Origin: Virgibacillus sp. NKC19-3
Lineage (GTDB): Bacteria; Bacillota; Bacilli; Bacillales; Amphibacillaceae
Assembly: GCF_019837165.1 (NCBI RefSeq)
Contig: NZ_JAGYHC010000001.1
Coordinates: 620,001 to 684,000 of the forward strand
Direction: 5' to 3'
Length of the DNA stretch: 64,000 bases
Shown: piece after piece, positions 1-8,261 of the stretch
How the letters are laid out: each line of letters begins with the position of its first letter
Position numbering within the stretch: position 1 is the first letter of the stretch
The notes under the pieces: generated by a model
The model's database searches: none
Told to the model about the DNA's origin: nothing
The model's input: only the letters and a program-made list of their open reading frames with translations
Translations under genes and position numbers: made by a program

Positions 1-2
1 GT

Positions 3-776
3 TCTGAATCAGAAGCGGATAAGGAATTATCGTGTAATGGAATTGAAGAGATTTATCCGATGGACGCTTACGATGAATCCGAATTTACAGATGCATTATC
101 CAGTTTTGAGAGTAAAGGGTACACTCCGTTGGCAGGAGCCATCCAAAAGGCGGCAGATATGAGTAGTGATTACGAAGAGCCAACTACTGTATATATTGTT
201 AGCGACGGCGTGGAAACGTGTGACGGGGATCCTGTTGAAGAAGCGGCTAACTTTGTAAAGGATAGTGAAGATACGTCTGTCAATATCATCGGTTTTAATG
301 TGGATGAGGATGCTCAAGAACAGCTTAAGGAAGTTTCAGACGCCGGTGCAGGTGAATATTTTTCAGCAGATAATGCAGATGAATTGAAAACAACGATTGA
401 ACAAAAGTGGCTCCCTTCCAGAATTGATCTAGCATGGGCTTTCACAAAGGCCCCTGATGGATGGGAAACCCTTGCTGAAAAGGAACGTTTTGATGAGGGT
501 CTAAACCCAATAAAGGACGTTATTGACAGTGAGGCATCCAGATATTCACAAGCCCTTCAGATTCTAAACGATGAGCAGTTGGTCGATTCTGAAGTAAGCG
601 AAGAAGTTCGAGAACTTAGGGAAGAAAGACATCGTAAAATGTATGATGTCATAAGTGCGTTCAGCTCTGAAAAGAAAGATGAAATCGATGCACGTGCAGA
701 TGACATACATCAAGAAGTAGATGAATGGACCGAAGAGATGAGGAAGCAAAAGGAAGAAAACGACGATTTGTTTTAA
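3..776 (+). CDS. von Willebrand factor A domain protein, 5'-truncated by window edge
   Basis: The reading frame is open to the left edge, so the Met at 60 is internal and the N-terminus lies outside the window. The visible 257 residues hold the second half of a VWA fold: the GYTPLAGAIQ stretch carries the conserved metal-site threonine and YIVSDGVETCDGD is the strand and loop with the metal-site aspartate. The DxSxS part of the metal site, if present, is off-window. About 120 highly charged, probably helical residues follow. VWA domains bind partners through a divalent metal; the partner cannot be deduced here. A strong terminator follows directly. The family call is firm, the role unknown. 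Confidence 0.8.
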   Translation, partial: SESEADKELSCNGIEEIYPMDAYDESEFTDALSSFESKGYTPLAGAIQKAADMSSDYEEPTTVYIVSDGVETCDGDPVEEAANFVKDSEDTSVNIIGFNVDEDAQEQLKEVSDAGAGEYFSADNADELKTTIEQKWLPSRIDLAWAFTKAPDGWETLAEKERFDEGLNPIKDVIDSEASRYSQALQILNDEQLVDSEVSEEVRELREERHRKMYDVISAFSSEKKDEIDARADDIHQEVDEWTEEMRKQKEENDDLF

Positions 777-810
777 GGGAAAAATGTATGTGAGTTGTGC
801 TTCCTACCAT

Positions 811-853
811 CTATGGGACGAGGATCCTGTCCCCTCGTCCCATAGATTTTTTT
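811..853 (+). terminator. Rho-independent terminator after the VWA gene
   Basis: A perfect 13-bp stem (811-823 with 833-845) with a 9-nt loop is followed by seven T residues at 847-853. The T-tract touches the stop codon of the convergent aminotransferase gene. No T-run lies on the other side, so it serves the plus strand. Confidence 0.9.
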
Positions 854-2019
854 CAAGAAAATATACCGAGCGCCTCTATCCGTCTTATCGCCTCTCTTAA
901 ACGTTCTTCTTCAACTAACAGCCCAACGCGTATATAGCCTTCGCCATGTTTTCCGAAGCCTTTACCTGCTGCCACGGCTATATTTGCCTTCTCAAATAGT
1001 AGGTCAGCAAATCCTTCACTGCTGTAGCCTTTAGGAACTGGCAGCCATGCGAAAAACGACCCGGTTGGAGCTTTGATATTCCAACCAATGCGCTCGCATT
1101 CGGTAATGAGTGTGTTTCGGCGAGACTCGTAACGCGCAACTTGTTCATCTACACAGTCCTGGCTACTTGTCAGCGCGGTGACTGCAGCTTCTTGCACCGC
1201 AGGGAATAAACTGACAAATAAGTGATCCTGCAAGAGATTGATCGCTTCAATCATTTTTGCATTTCCGACGGCAAATCCAACGCGCCAGCCTGCCATATTG
1301 TATGTTTTCGACAATGTATACAACTCGATACCAACTTCTTTAGCCCCGTCCGCTTGCAGAAAGCTTACTGGTTTTCTATCATCAAAACCAATTGCCCCAT
1401 AGGCAAAGTCATGAATTACTCCAATGTCTGACGCATTGGCAAGCTTCACTGTATCGTTGAAAAACTCAATGGAAGCAGTTGCTCCCGTCGGGTTATTGGG
1501 ATAATTTAAATACATCAATTTTGCTTGGTCTTTTTGTTCATTAGTGAGTAAGCGATAATCAGGTAAAAATAGATTTTCTTCCAATAAAGACATGGTTTCA
1601 TAGGTCACATCAGCAAGACTCACACCGGATAAATAATCCGGATATCCAGGATCCGGAAGCAACATGACTTCTCCTTCATTCATTAATGCAAGGGGAAGCT
1701 CAACCAACCCTATTTTTGCTCCAGATAAAATGGCTATTTCTGTGTGCGGATCAATGTCGACGTCGTATTCCCGCTTATAAAAATCAGCCGCGGCCTGTTT
1801 TAATTCAGGAGTTCCTCTGAAAGGAGAGTATTTATGTGTCCTTGGATCCTCGACAGCTTGTTGTAATGCTTTTACAATATGGGGCGGTGTAGGCTGATCC
1901 GGATTTCCCTGTCCTAAATTGATAATATCTCGCCCTTGCCGAATGGCATCTGCCACTTTCTGGGTAAGTGCAGCAAAGAACTGGTCGGGTAAATTTTTTA
2001 AACGATTTGAAAAATCCAT
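853..2019 (-). CDS. mtnE: MtnE-like PLP-dependent aminotransferase
   Basis: This 388-residue class I/II aminotransferase closely resembles B. subtilis MtnE (YkrV), which transaminates 2-keto-4-methylthiobutyrate to methionine with glutamine as donor in methionine salvage. Visible family features are NLGQGNPDQPTP near the N-terminus, NYPNNPTGA, HDFAYGA, the PLP-lysine region TLSKTYNMAGWR and a C-terminal GYIRVGL. The ATG at 2019 is chosen because an AGGGG-type site lies just upstream; the frame extends 30 codons further but without a start signal. No other mtn gene is near, so it may act as a general keto-acid aminotransferase. It is divergent from brnQ. Confidence 0.8.
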   Translation of the reverse strand: MDFSNRLKNLPDQFFAALTQKVADAIRQGRDIINLGQGNPDQPTPPHIVKALQQAVEDPRTHKYSPFRGTPELKQAAADFYKREYDVDIDPHTEIAILSGAKIGLVELPLALMNEGEVMLLPDPGYPDYLSGVSLADVTYETMSLLEENLFLPDYRLLTNEQKDQAKLMYLNYPNNPTGATASIEFFNDTVKLANASDIGVIHDFAYGAIGFDDRKPVSFLQADGAKEVGIELYTLSKTYNMAGWRVGFAVGNAKMIEAINLLQDHLFVSLFPAVQEAAVTALTSSQDCVDEQVARYESRRNTLITECERIGWNIKAPTGSFFAWLPVPKGYSSEGFADLLFEKANIAVAAGKGFGKHGEGYIRVGLLVEEERLREAIRRIEALGIFS

Positions 2020-2252
2020 GGTAGCAACCCCTTTTCTATATACTTTTATGCTTTTAATGAAGTATAAAGTTTTCGTCGGAGAACTGCAATGGTATTTCGT
2101 GAAAAACATTATTAGTTAAAATCATCAAACAATTTACGCGTAATTTATTGCATTTCGTGAACGATAATAGTATGATAGTTTTTATCGATATATTGCATAT
2201 AGTTCTAAAGTATTACTTTTTTGACATATTACGCATCGTAGGGGGAGCATCT

Positions 2253-3608
2253 ATGAAAGACAAAATCTCATTTTCGTCTACTGCAGCAATTGGAGTCATG
2301 CTGTTTGCACTATTTTTTGGAGCTGGAAATCTGATTTTTCCGGCAGAACTTGGTCAAAATGCCGGGATGAATCTTTGGCCGGCTGTTATTGGATTTTTGA
2401 TTACTGGCGTTGGATTGCCTTTAGTAGGGGTTTTAGCGATCAGTTATTCCGGGAGTAATGATTTGCAGGAACTTTCAAGCAGGGTTCACCCTATTTATGG
2501 TATACTGTTCACTTCACTTCTTTATCTGACGATTGGTCCCTTTTTTGCAGCGCCACGTACAGGTACGGTTGCGTATGAAGTTGGTATTATGCCGTTTATA
2601 AGTGAAGAAAATTCGCAGATGGTATTGTTTATTTTTACATTCCTGTTTTTCGCTGCCACACTTTTATTTTCCCTAAAGCCCGCAAAGATCGTGGATAATG
2701 TAGGAAAAATATTAGCACCCGGGATTGTAGTTCTTCTTGGTATCTTATTAATTATGGTGGTTACTCAGCCAATGGGAGCTATTGAATCGCCGCAGGAAGG
2801 TTATCGTAGTGGGGCATTTATCCAAGGATTCTTAGAGGGTTATAATACAATGGATGCAATAGCTTCACTCGTATTCGGCATTATCGTTATTCATGCGATT
2901 CGTGCCATGGGTGTGACTTCGAAAAATGGAATACTCAGGATAACTGCTAAAGCGGGTGGTATTGCAACTGTATTACTTGCAGTCATCTATATAGGTATTG
3001 CGTATTTGGGAGCAACGAGTACGTCAACTTTTGGAATATTTGAAACTGGTGGACCGGTTCTAAGCAGTGCTGCATCCTATTATTTTGGAGCATTGGGATC
3101 GATATTGTTAGCCATTGTTATTATCCTGGCTTGTTTAACAACGAGTATTGGGTTGGTAACAGCCAATGCTGAATTCTTTCATAAACTGATTCCGAAAATC
3201 AGCTACAAGGCATTTGTTATATTTTTTGCAACGATAACATTTATTATTGCGAATTTCGGGCTGGAGAATATCATTACTTATTCGCTTCCAGTTTTAATGT
3301 TTGTGTATCCACTAGCCATTGTATTAATGCTTTTGGCATTCCTATCACGACTGTTTAATCATGCGCGGATGGTGTATGTTTCAGCAATTACGGTGACATT
3401 TTTGATTAGTATCTTTGATGGGTTGAAAGCTTTATGCGAGTCACTGGGAATCGATTATTTCACGTGGATGCAACCGGTTATCTCCTTCTATGAACAGATA
3501 CTTCCTTTATACAATGAGGGACTTGGGTGGGTGTTACCTGCCGTTATCGTTATTGTAATAACGGGTGTCATTGCTCGTGTGCAACATTTATCCACAGCTC
3601 GCGCATAA
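2253..3608 (+). CDS. brnQ: Branched-chain amino acid transporter, BrnQ/LIVCS family
   Basis: The 451-residue protein starts with a short cytoplasmic tail and the hallmark FFGAGNLIFP of the LIVCS family, followed by about 12 hydrophobic membrane segments. The family imports leucine, isoleucine and valine with sodium or protons. The ATG at 2253 follows a GGGGGAG site by a suitable gap; the frame is open upstream but lacks a start signal. It is single, ends at a terminator, and is divergent from the aminotransferase gene, a pairing that may link amino acid uptake and transamination (inference). Confidence 0.9.
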   Translation: MKDKISFSSTAAIGVMLFALFFGAGNLIFPAELGQNAGMNLWPAVIGFLITGVGLPLVGVLAISYSGSNDLQELSSRVHPIYGILFTSLLYLTIGPFFAAPRTGTVAYEVGIMPFISEENSQMVLFIFTFLFFAATLLFSLKPAKIVDNVGKILAPGIVVLLGILLIMVVTQPMGAIESPQEGYRSGAFIQGFLEGYNTMDAIASLVFGIIVIHAIRAMGVTSKNGILRITAKAGGIATVLLAVIYIGIAYLGATSTSTFGIFETGGPVLSSAASYYFGALGSILLAIVIILACLTTSIGLVTANAEFFHKLIPKISYKAFVIFFATITFIIANFGLENIITYSLPVLMFVYPLAIVLMLLAFLSRLFNHARMVYVSAITVTFLISIFDGLKALCESLGIDYFTWMQPVISFYEQILPLYNEGLGWVLPAVIVIVITGVIARVQHLSTARA

Positions 3609-3610
3609 AA

Positions 3611-3650
3611 CAAAGCCGGTTTCCTTTTTTGAAAAGGAGCCGGTTTTTTA
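3611..3650 (+). terminator. Terminator after brnQ
   Basis: CCGG at 3616-3619 pairs with 3640-3643 and CCTTTT at 3623-3628 pairs with AAAAGG at 3632-3637, with a small internal loop. Six T residues follow at 3644-3649. Confidence 0.75.
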
Positions 3651-3789
3651 TAATGGATGTTTCGTTCATGTTGGTATACGCGATATTGCGTGAAATATTT
3701 GCTTCATTTGGAAAACAACGTACAATAATAAGAGACGGGAACTGACGCTGAGTGCGTCGTAATTATTTAATAAGGGAGTATTGGTACAC

Positions 3790-4461
3790 GTGGACATTCC
3801 TATTCTATATGAAGATAACCATTTGCTTGTTGTGGAAAAGCCGGTAAATATTCCTGTACAAGCAGATAACACAAGGGATAAGGATTTACTTACCTATTTG
3901 AAGCAAGACATCAAAATTCGCTACCAGAAACCGGGAAATGTTTTCCTTGGACTCCTGCATAGGTTGGATCGTCCTGTCGGAGGTGTGATTGTCTTTGCAA
4001 AGACTTCTAAGGCTGCATCTCGCTTATCTGATGTGATTCGCAGACAAGCGATGGAAAGAAGTTATTTAGCGGTTGTACGTGGTGTTCCTGTTCAAAAACA
4101 AGGCAATCTAGAACATTACCTGAGCAAAAATCACCAGGAAAACAAGGTGTATGTTGTTTCGGCGCATCATAAAAAAGCAAAAAAAGCTCTGCTTGGATAC
4201 AAGCTAATCGCGCAAACGGAACAATTAAGTTTATTATCCGTTCGACTTCAAACAGGACGACCTCATCAAATACGGGTTCAATTAGCGGAAATGGGAACGC
4301 CAATCTATGGGGATCAGAAATATGGAAGCAATATAAACAAGCCCGGACAGCAAATTGCCTTATGGGCTCATTCTTTATCTGTTGAACATCCAACGAAGAA
4401 GGAAATAGTAACAGTAGATTCGCTTCCACCAGCGGAATATCCATGGAATCTTTTTTATTAA
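3790..4461 (+). CDS. RluA-family pseudouridine synthase
   Basis: About 223 residues with the RluA family core: HRLDRPVGGVIVFAKT contains the catalytic Asp, and LQTGRPHQIRVQLA is the conserved distal motif. The family converts uridine to pseudouridine in 23S rRNA or tRNA; the target site cannot be read from sequence. No S4 domain is present, so it resembles the short RluC/YhcT-like members. The start is uncertain: a GGGAG site at 3774-3778 sits only 2 nt from a TTG at 3781 but 11 nt from the GTG at 3790, which is preferred here. Confidence 0.85.
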   Translation: MDIPILYEDNHLLVVEKPVNIPVQADNTRDKDLLTYLKQDIKIRYQKPGNVFLGLLHRLDRPVGGVIVFAKTSKAASRLSDVIRRQAMERSYLAVVRGVPVQKQGNLEHYLSKNHQENKVYVVSAHHKKAKKALLGYKLIAQTEQLSLLSVRLQTGRPHQIRVQLAEMGTPIYGDQKYGSNINKPGQQIALWAHSLSVEHPTKKEIVTVDSLPPAEYPWNLFY

Positions 4462-4467
4462 AGACAG

Positions 4468-4505
4468 GGCTGGGACAAAAGTGTTTAATTAAAAAACGAA
4501 CATTC
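4468..4505. repeat. Solo end of the GGCTGGGACAAAA repeat family
   Basis: The stretch after GGCTGGGACAAAAGTGTTT matches, almost base for base over about 40 nt, the left end of the larger element at 56433-56648. No matching right end is found before the next gene, so this looks like a truncated copy in the 4462-4587 gap. Confidence 0.75.
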
Positions 4506-4587
4506 CGATGTTAAAGCGCAAACGGGCACTGCCTAAAACAATCATGCTCAAGTATTAGTTTAAATTAAAGTACAGGGACAGGCCAAT

Positions 4588-5718
4588 TCACCCGTCCTTC
4601 TGTTCCGTGGAATCTCCTTTAATGAAGCGCCATAGTCCGTTAAATACGTTGGCGTCATATAAGGTAATAAAGAGAACAAGTATAATTGGACCTATTACAA
4701 GGCCAATGACACCAAAAAGTTGTAAACCGGCAAATAGAGAAACTAGAATGGCCAGTGGGTTTAGCTTCATGCTGGATGATAATACTTTCGGTTCGGCAAT
4801 CTGGCGAACAGTCACTGTGGAAGCATAAAGAATAAGCAGTCCAAACCCCAAAAAGATATCCTCTGTGAAGAAACTATAGATACTCCAGGGGATCAAAATG
4901 AGCCCTGGGCCAAAATAGGGGATTAAATCAATAATCCCTAGAATAACAGCAATGGTGAATACTTGGTCTACACGCAATATAAATAACCCAATTAAGCTGA
5001 CGATGGCAGTAAGTACCATCAGAATGATTTGTGATTTCAGGAAACCAAATACTTTAATTTTCAAGTCAAGATATACATACATGATTGTTTCTCTGAAGCG
5101 CCATGGAAGTTTATTTTTGTACATGGCTGCATAGGTTTTTGAGTCCTTACTAATAAAATAAACAGCCAAAAGTACAAAGATAATAACGGTAAACGTAATG
5201 GGAAGCGCACCGACAAAAGTGGATATCCCATTGGCGATTCCTTCACCCAAATTTGCAAGTGAACCAGCTATGTTGCTTCCAATAAGTTGGATCCCTTCCT
5301 GTAATGCTTGTCGTTGGGATGGCTCAATATTATCGAGTAGGCCGATACCTTGATCCCACAACGGTAATACATATAGATTGAAATAATTTTGTATATTCGT
5401 AGATATTTGTTCAATTTGTGAAGGAATATAATCTGATAAATACAGAATTCCATCAATTGTCTTTTTAACTAAGATTGTCACTAATCCACCAACAATTCCG
5501 ATGAGGAGAAGAATGCTTGTTAATACAGCAATCGGCCGTGGGAAGCGTGCATGCTTTTCCAACAAGCGAATCATTGGGTGAATAAGAAATGCAAACATAG
5601 CTGCAATGAGGAAAGGATAGGTAAGCCTTAAAAAATGATAAAACAGAAACAATCCAATGACAGTAAGCAATAGTATAAGCAATAGACGAAAGATCATTTG
5701 GATAATTGGATGTTTCAC
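4588..5718 (-). CDS. ytvI: Sporulation integral membrane protein YtvI, AI-2E/PerM family
   Basis: This 376-residue polytopic protein has the PerM/AI-2E exporter layout: an N-terminal hydrophobic hairpin, a soluble region around residues 85-160, and a C-terminal membrane bundle with LGIIDLIPYFGPGLILIP and a conserved IAEPKVLSSSMKLNP stretch. The length and pattern fit YtvI, a membrane protein made during sporulation whose cargo is unknown. The GTG start at 5718 is supported by AAAGGAGTG eight bases upstream. It is transcribed alone. Confidence 0.8.
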   Translation of the reverse strand: MKHPIIQMIFRLLLILLLTVIGLFLFYHFLRLTYPFLIAAMFAFLIHPMIRLLEKHARFPRPIAVLTSILLLIGIVGGLVTILVKKTIDGILYLSDYIPSQIEQISTNIQNYFNLYVLPLWDQGIGLLDNIEPSQRQALQEGIQLIGSNIAGSLANLGEGIANGISTFVGALPITFTVIIFVLLAVYFISKDSKTYAAMYKNKLPWRFRETIMYVYLDLKIKVFGFLKSQIILMVLTAIVSLIGLFILRVDQVFTIAVILGIIDLIPYFGPGLILIPWSIYSFFTEDIFLGFGLLILYASTVTVRQIAEPKVLSSSMKLNPLAILVSLFAGLQLFGVIGLVIGPIILVLFITLYDANVFNGLWRFIKGDSTEQKDG

Positions 5719-5948
5719 GTTAAGGCACTCCTTTCATGTAATGGGTGGAAGATAAGAAAAATGAACAGTCTGAAATCTAACCAAAGCGTATTAGGTTTCT
5801 TAATTTATTTTATCATGTGGAGGTGTAAATATACACTTCGAACGCTCTTGGTTGATTTTTTAGTTGATTTTAGTACCAGGTCATAATACTTTGTGGTAAA
5901 ATAAATGTGCGAATCAACGTATTACGTTACATAAAGGAGATGAATCAA

Positions 5949-6542
5949 ATGTATACTTTTGCCGCTAATCTATTAAAGATTATATTAGGATTATTCGGTA
6001 GACTAAATGTCTATCAAAAGGAAAATATCCCACAATCAGGTGGATTTGTGATCGCGTGTACCCATACAGGTTGGGTGGATATATTATGGCTTGGGGTTTC
6101 AGTCCTGCCTATCAAAATACATTACATGGCCAAAAAAGAACTATTTCAGACACGTTTTCTCAAATGGCTGATGCAAACGTTACATGCATTTCCTGTCGAT
6201 CGTGAGAATCCGGGTCCAAGTACGATTAAAACGCCGCGACGACTATTGGCGGAAAATAAAGTAGTAGGTATTTTCCCAAGTGGTACCAGGACTAGTGAAG
6301 AGACGCCATTAAAGCGTGGGGCTGTTACCATTGCCGGGCATTCCAATGTTCCCATCGTTCCTGTGGCTTATGACGGGCCAAACAATTTTAAAGATTTACT
6401 CAAGCGAATGAAGCCGCAAATAATCTATGGTGCTCCCATTTATTTACCGAGCCATTTATCAAGAAAAGAAGGAATAGAAATAATGATGGAAGAGCTTAAT
6501 AGCGAACTGAAAAATCTACAGGAAGAATTACATAATAAATAG
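5949..6542 (+). CDS. plsC: 1-acyl-sn-glycerol-3-phosphate acyltransferase
   Basis: A 197-residue PlsC-type acyltransferase that makes phosphatidic acid from lysophosphatidic acid at the membrane. The catalytic HxxxxD box is seen as HTGWVD, and the glycerol-phosphate binding FPEGTRS box appears as FPSGTRTSE, with Ser in place of the usual Glu. A conserved VPIVPVAY-like motif follows. The ATG at 5949 is chosen because AAGGAG lies nine bases upstream; an ATG at 5940 overlaps that site. Single gene with its own terminator. Confidence 0.88.
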   Translation: MYTFAANLLKIILGLFGRLNVYQKENIPQSGGFVIACTHTGWVDILWLGVSVLPIKIHYMAKKELFQTRFLKWLMQTLHAFPVDRENPGPSTIKTPRRLLAENKVVGIFPSGTRTSEETPLKRGAVTIAGHSNVPIVPVAYDGPNNFKDLLKRMKPQIIYGAPIYLPSHLSRKEGIEIMMEELNSELKNLQEELHNK

Positions 6543-6557
6543 TTACACGTAGTAAAA

Positions 6558-6614
6558 GGAGCTTGTTCTTCACTGCATTCAATCGGCAGGGTGAGGAACA
6601 GGCTCCCTTTTTTG
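6558..6614 (+). terminator. Terminator after plsC
   Basis: GGAGCTTGTTCTTCAC at 6558-6573 pairs with GTGAGGAACAGGCTCC at 6591-6606 with few mismatches, followed by a T6 run. Confidence 0.85.
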
Positions 6615-6672
6615 ACCACTTCGGTCTAAAATGGTACACTTGAATCGACCGATCTGGTCTATTGTGATCACA
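6614..6672 (+). promoter_or_regulatory. Candidate TetR operator pair upstream of the exporter operon
   Basis: Two copies of GACC-N5-GGTC-TA are present, at 6614-6626 and 6647-6659, spaced 33 bp apart (about three helical turns). A perfect 10-bp palindrome TGTGATCACA follows at 6663-6672. All lie between the plsC terminator and the TetR gene at 6703. Autoregulation by that TetR protein is inferred, not shown. Confidence 0.5.
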
Positions 6673-6702
6673 CTATGCATATAAACTTATAAAGAGGAGT
6701 GA

Positions 6703-7347
6703 GTGGCTATTACAAAAACATTTAATAACCTCGACGAAACGAAAAAGCAGCGTATTTTAAATGCAGCACTTAAGGAATTTGCCGAAAATGGTTACGAACA
6801 GGCTTCAACGAATCGTATTGTAAAAATTGCCGGAATAGGAAAGGGGATGCTTTTTTACTATTTTAAAAATAAAAAAGAGCTTTTTCTTTATCTCATTGAT
6901 TACGCTATTAACATCATGATTAATGACTATTTCAGTCTTATTGATACAAAGGAATCTGACTTTGTTGAGCGTATGAAACAAATTGCTCAAGTTAAATCAA
7001 ACTATTACTATCATCATCCGGACGTCAGTAATTTTATAGGGAATATTTACTTGGATGACCAAGCGGATCTACCAGAAGATCTGCAAAAGAGATTACATGA
7101 CTTACAAATTAGAGGGTATTCCCTTTTATATGACAATGTGGATACGAGTTTATTCCGGGATGATGTTGATGTAGAAAAGATATATAAGGTTATCCGTTGG
7201 TCGGTAGAGGGATATCAGAATGAGTTAATGGACTTCTTTAAAGGTCAGAATATATCATTTATCAACCTAGAACCATATTGGCAAGAATTCGATGAATATC
7301 TGGAAATGTTAAAAACCACGTTCTATAAAAAGGAGAATTCCAAATGA
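6703..7347 (+). CDS. TetR/AcrR family transcriptional regulator
   Basis: The 214-residue protein has a TetR-type N-terminal helix-turn-helix: RILNAALKEFAENGYEQAS then IVKIAGIGKGMLFYYFKNK, followed by an alpha-helical ligand domain. GTG at 6703 is the likely start; a GAGGAG site lies very close upstream. It overlaps the next gene by four bases (ATGA) and is first in a three-gene operon with an ABC ATPase and permease, so it most likely senses the exported compound and represses the operon. Candidate operators lie just upstream. Confidence 0.85.
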   Translation: MAITKTFNNLDETKKQRILNAALKEFAENGYEQASTNRIVKIAGIGKGMLFYYFKNKKELFLYLIDYAINIMINDYFSLIDTKESDFVERMKQIAQVKSNYYYHHPDVSNFIGNIYLDDQADLPEDLQKRLHDLQIRGYSLLYDNVDTSLFRDDVDVEKIYKVIRWSVEGYQNELMDFFKGQNISFINLEPYWQEFDEYLEMLKTTFYKKENSK

Positions 7348-8261
7348 GTGTCCTGGAAATAAATGATCTAACGAAGAAATTCGGGAAATTCACAGCGTTG
7401 GATGGTGTGAATTTGCAAATGAACGAAGGGGAGATATATGGCTTCATTGGTCCGAATGGTGCTGGTAAATCCACGACTATCCGTATTCTTCTCGGCATTT
7501 TAAAAGCAACAAAAGGAGAAGCAAAGATTTTTGGCAAAGATGTATGGGCAGATGCGGTTGAGATTCATAAAAACATTGCTTATGTTCCAGGTGATGTAAA
7601 TTTATGGCCCAATTTAACTGGTGGGGAAGTTATTGATTTATTTGTGAAACTACGTGGTGGTGAGAATAATAAAAACCGACGAGAGGAATTAATTGAGAAA
7701 TTCAAATTAGACCCAACCAAAAAGTGTAGGACTTATTCCAAAGGAAACCGACAAAAGGTTGCTCTCATTGCGGCTTTTTCATCAGATGCTGGCCTTTATA
7801 TTTTGGATGAACCAACTTCAGGCTTAGATCCACTGATGGAACAGGTCTTTCAGGACTGTGTGATGGAGGCGAAAAGAGCAGGGAGAAGTGTGCTGCTTTC
7901 CAGCCATATTTTATCGGAAGTAGAAAAACTATGTGATCGAGTTGCTATTATACGAGAGGGGAGCATTATTGAAACTGGCTCTTTAAACGAGTTACGTCAC
8001 TTAACACGTACAAATCTGCTAGTGGAAACAAAGCAAGCTATGACGGATTTACATGATTTACAAGGTGTTCATGCGATTGAAGAACAGGAACAAGGACTGT
8101 CATTCCAGGTAGATACGGAGGAAATGGATGCGGTTATGAAGCATATCAGTCAATTTGGTATTGTGAAATTGGAAAGTGCACCACCGACATTGGAAGATCT
8201 CTTTATGCGTCATTATGAAGGCGGAAGTCGAGCAGAAACTAGAACAGGGGGCGCATCCTGA
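7344..8261 (+). CDS. ABC exporter ATP-binding protein
   Basis: The 305-residue ATPase has Walker A GPNGAGKST, an ABC signature in degenerate form (YSKGNRQKV instead of LSGGQ), Walker B LYILDEPTSGLD and the switch-histidine region SSHILSE. About 80 C-terminal residues form the regulatory extension common in CcmA/drug-type ATPases. It is translationally coupled to the TetR gene before it and the permease after it (TGATG overlap). It should power the 532-residue permease in export of a drug or other toxic compound. Confidence 0.88.
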   Translation: MSVLEINDLTKKFGKFTALDGVNLQMNEGEIYGFIGPNGAGKSTTIRILLGILKATKGEAKIFGKDVWADAVEIHKNIAYVPGDVNLWPNLTGGEVIDLFVKLRGGENNKNRREELIEKFKLDPTKKCRTYSKGNRQKVALIAAFSSDAGLYILDEPTSGLDPLMEQVFQDCVMEAKRAGRSVLLSSHILSEVEKLCDRVAIIREGSIIETGSLNELRHLTRTNLLVETKQAMTDLHDLQGVHAIEEQEQGLSFQVDTEEMDAVMKHISQFGIVKLESAPPTLEDLFMRHYEGGSRAETRTGGAS

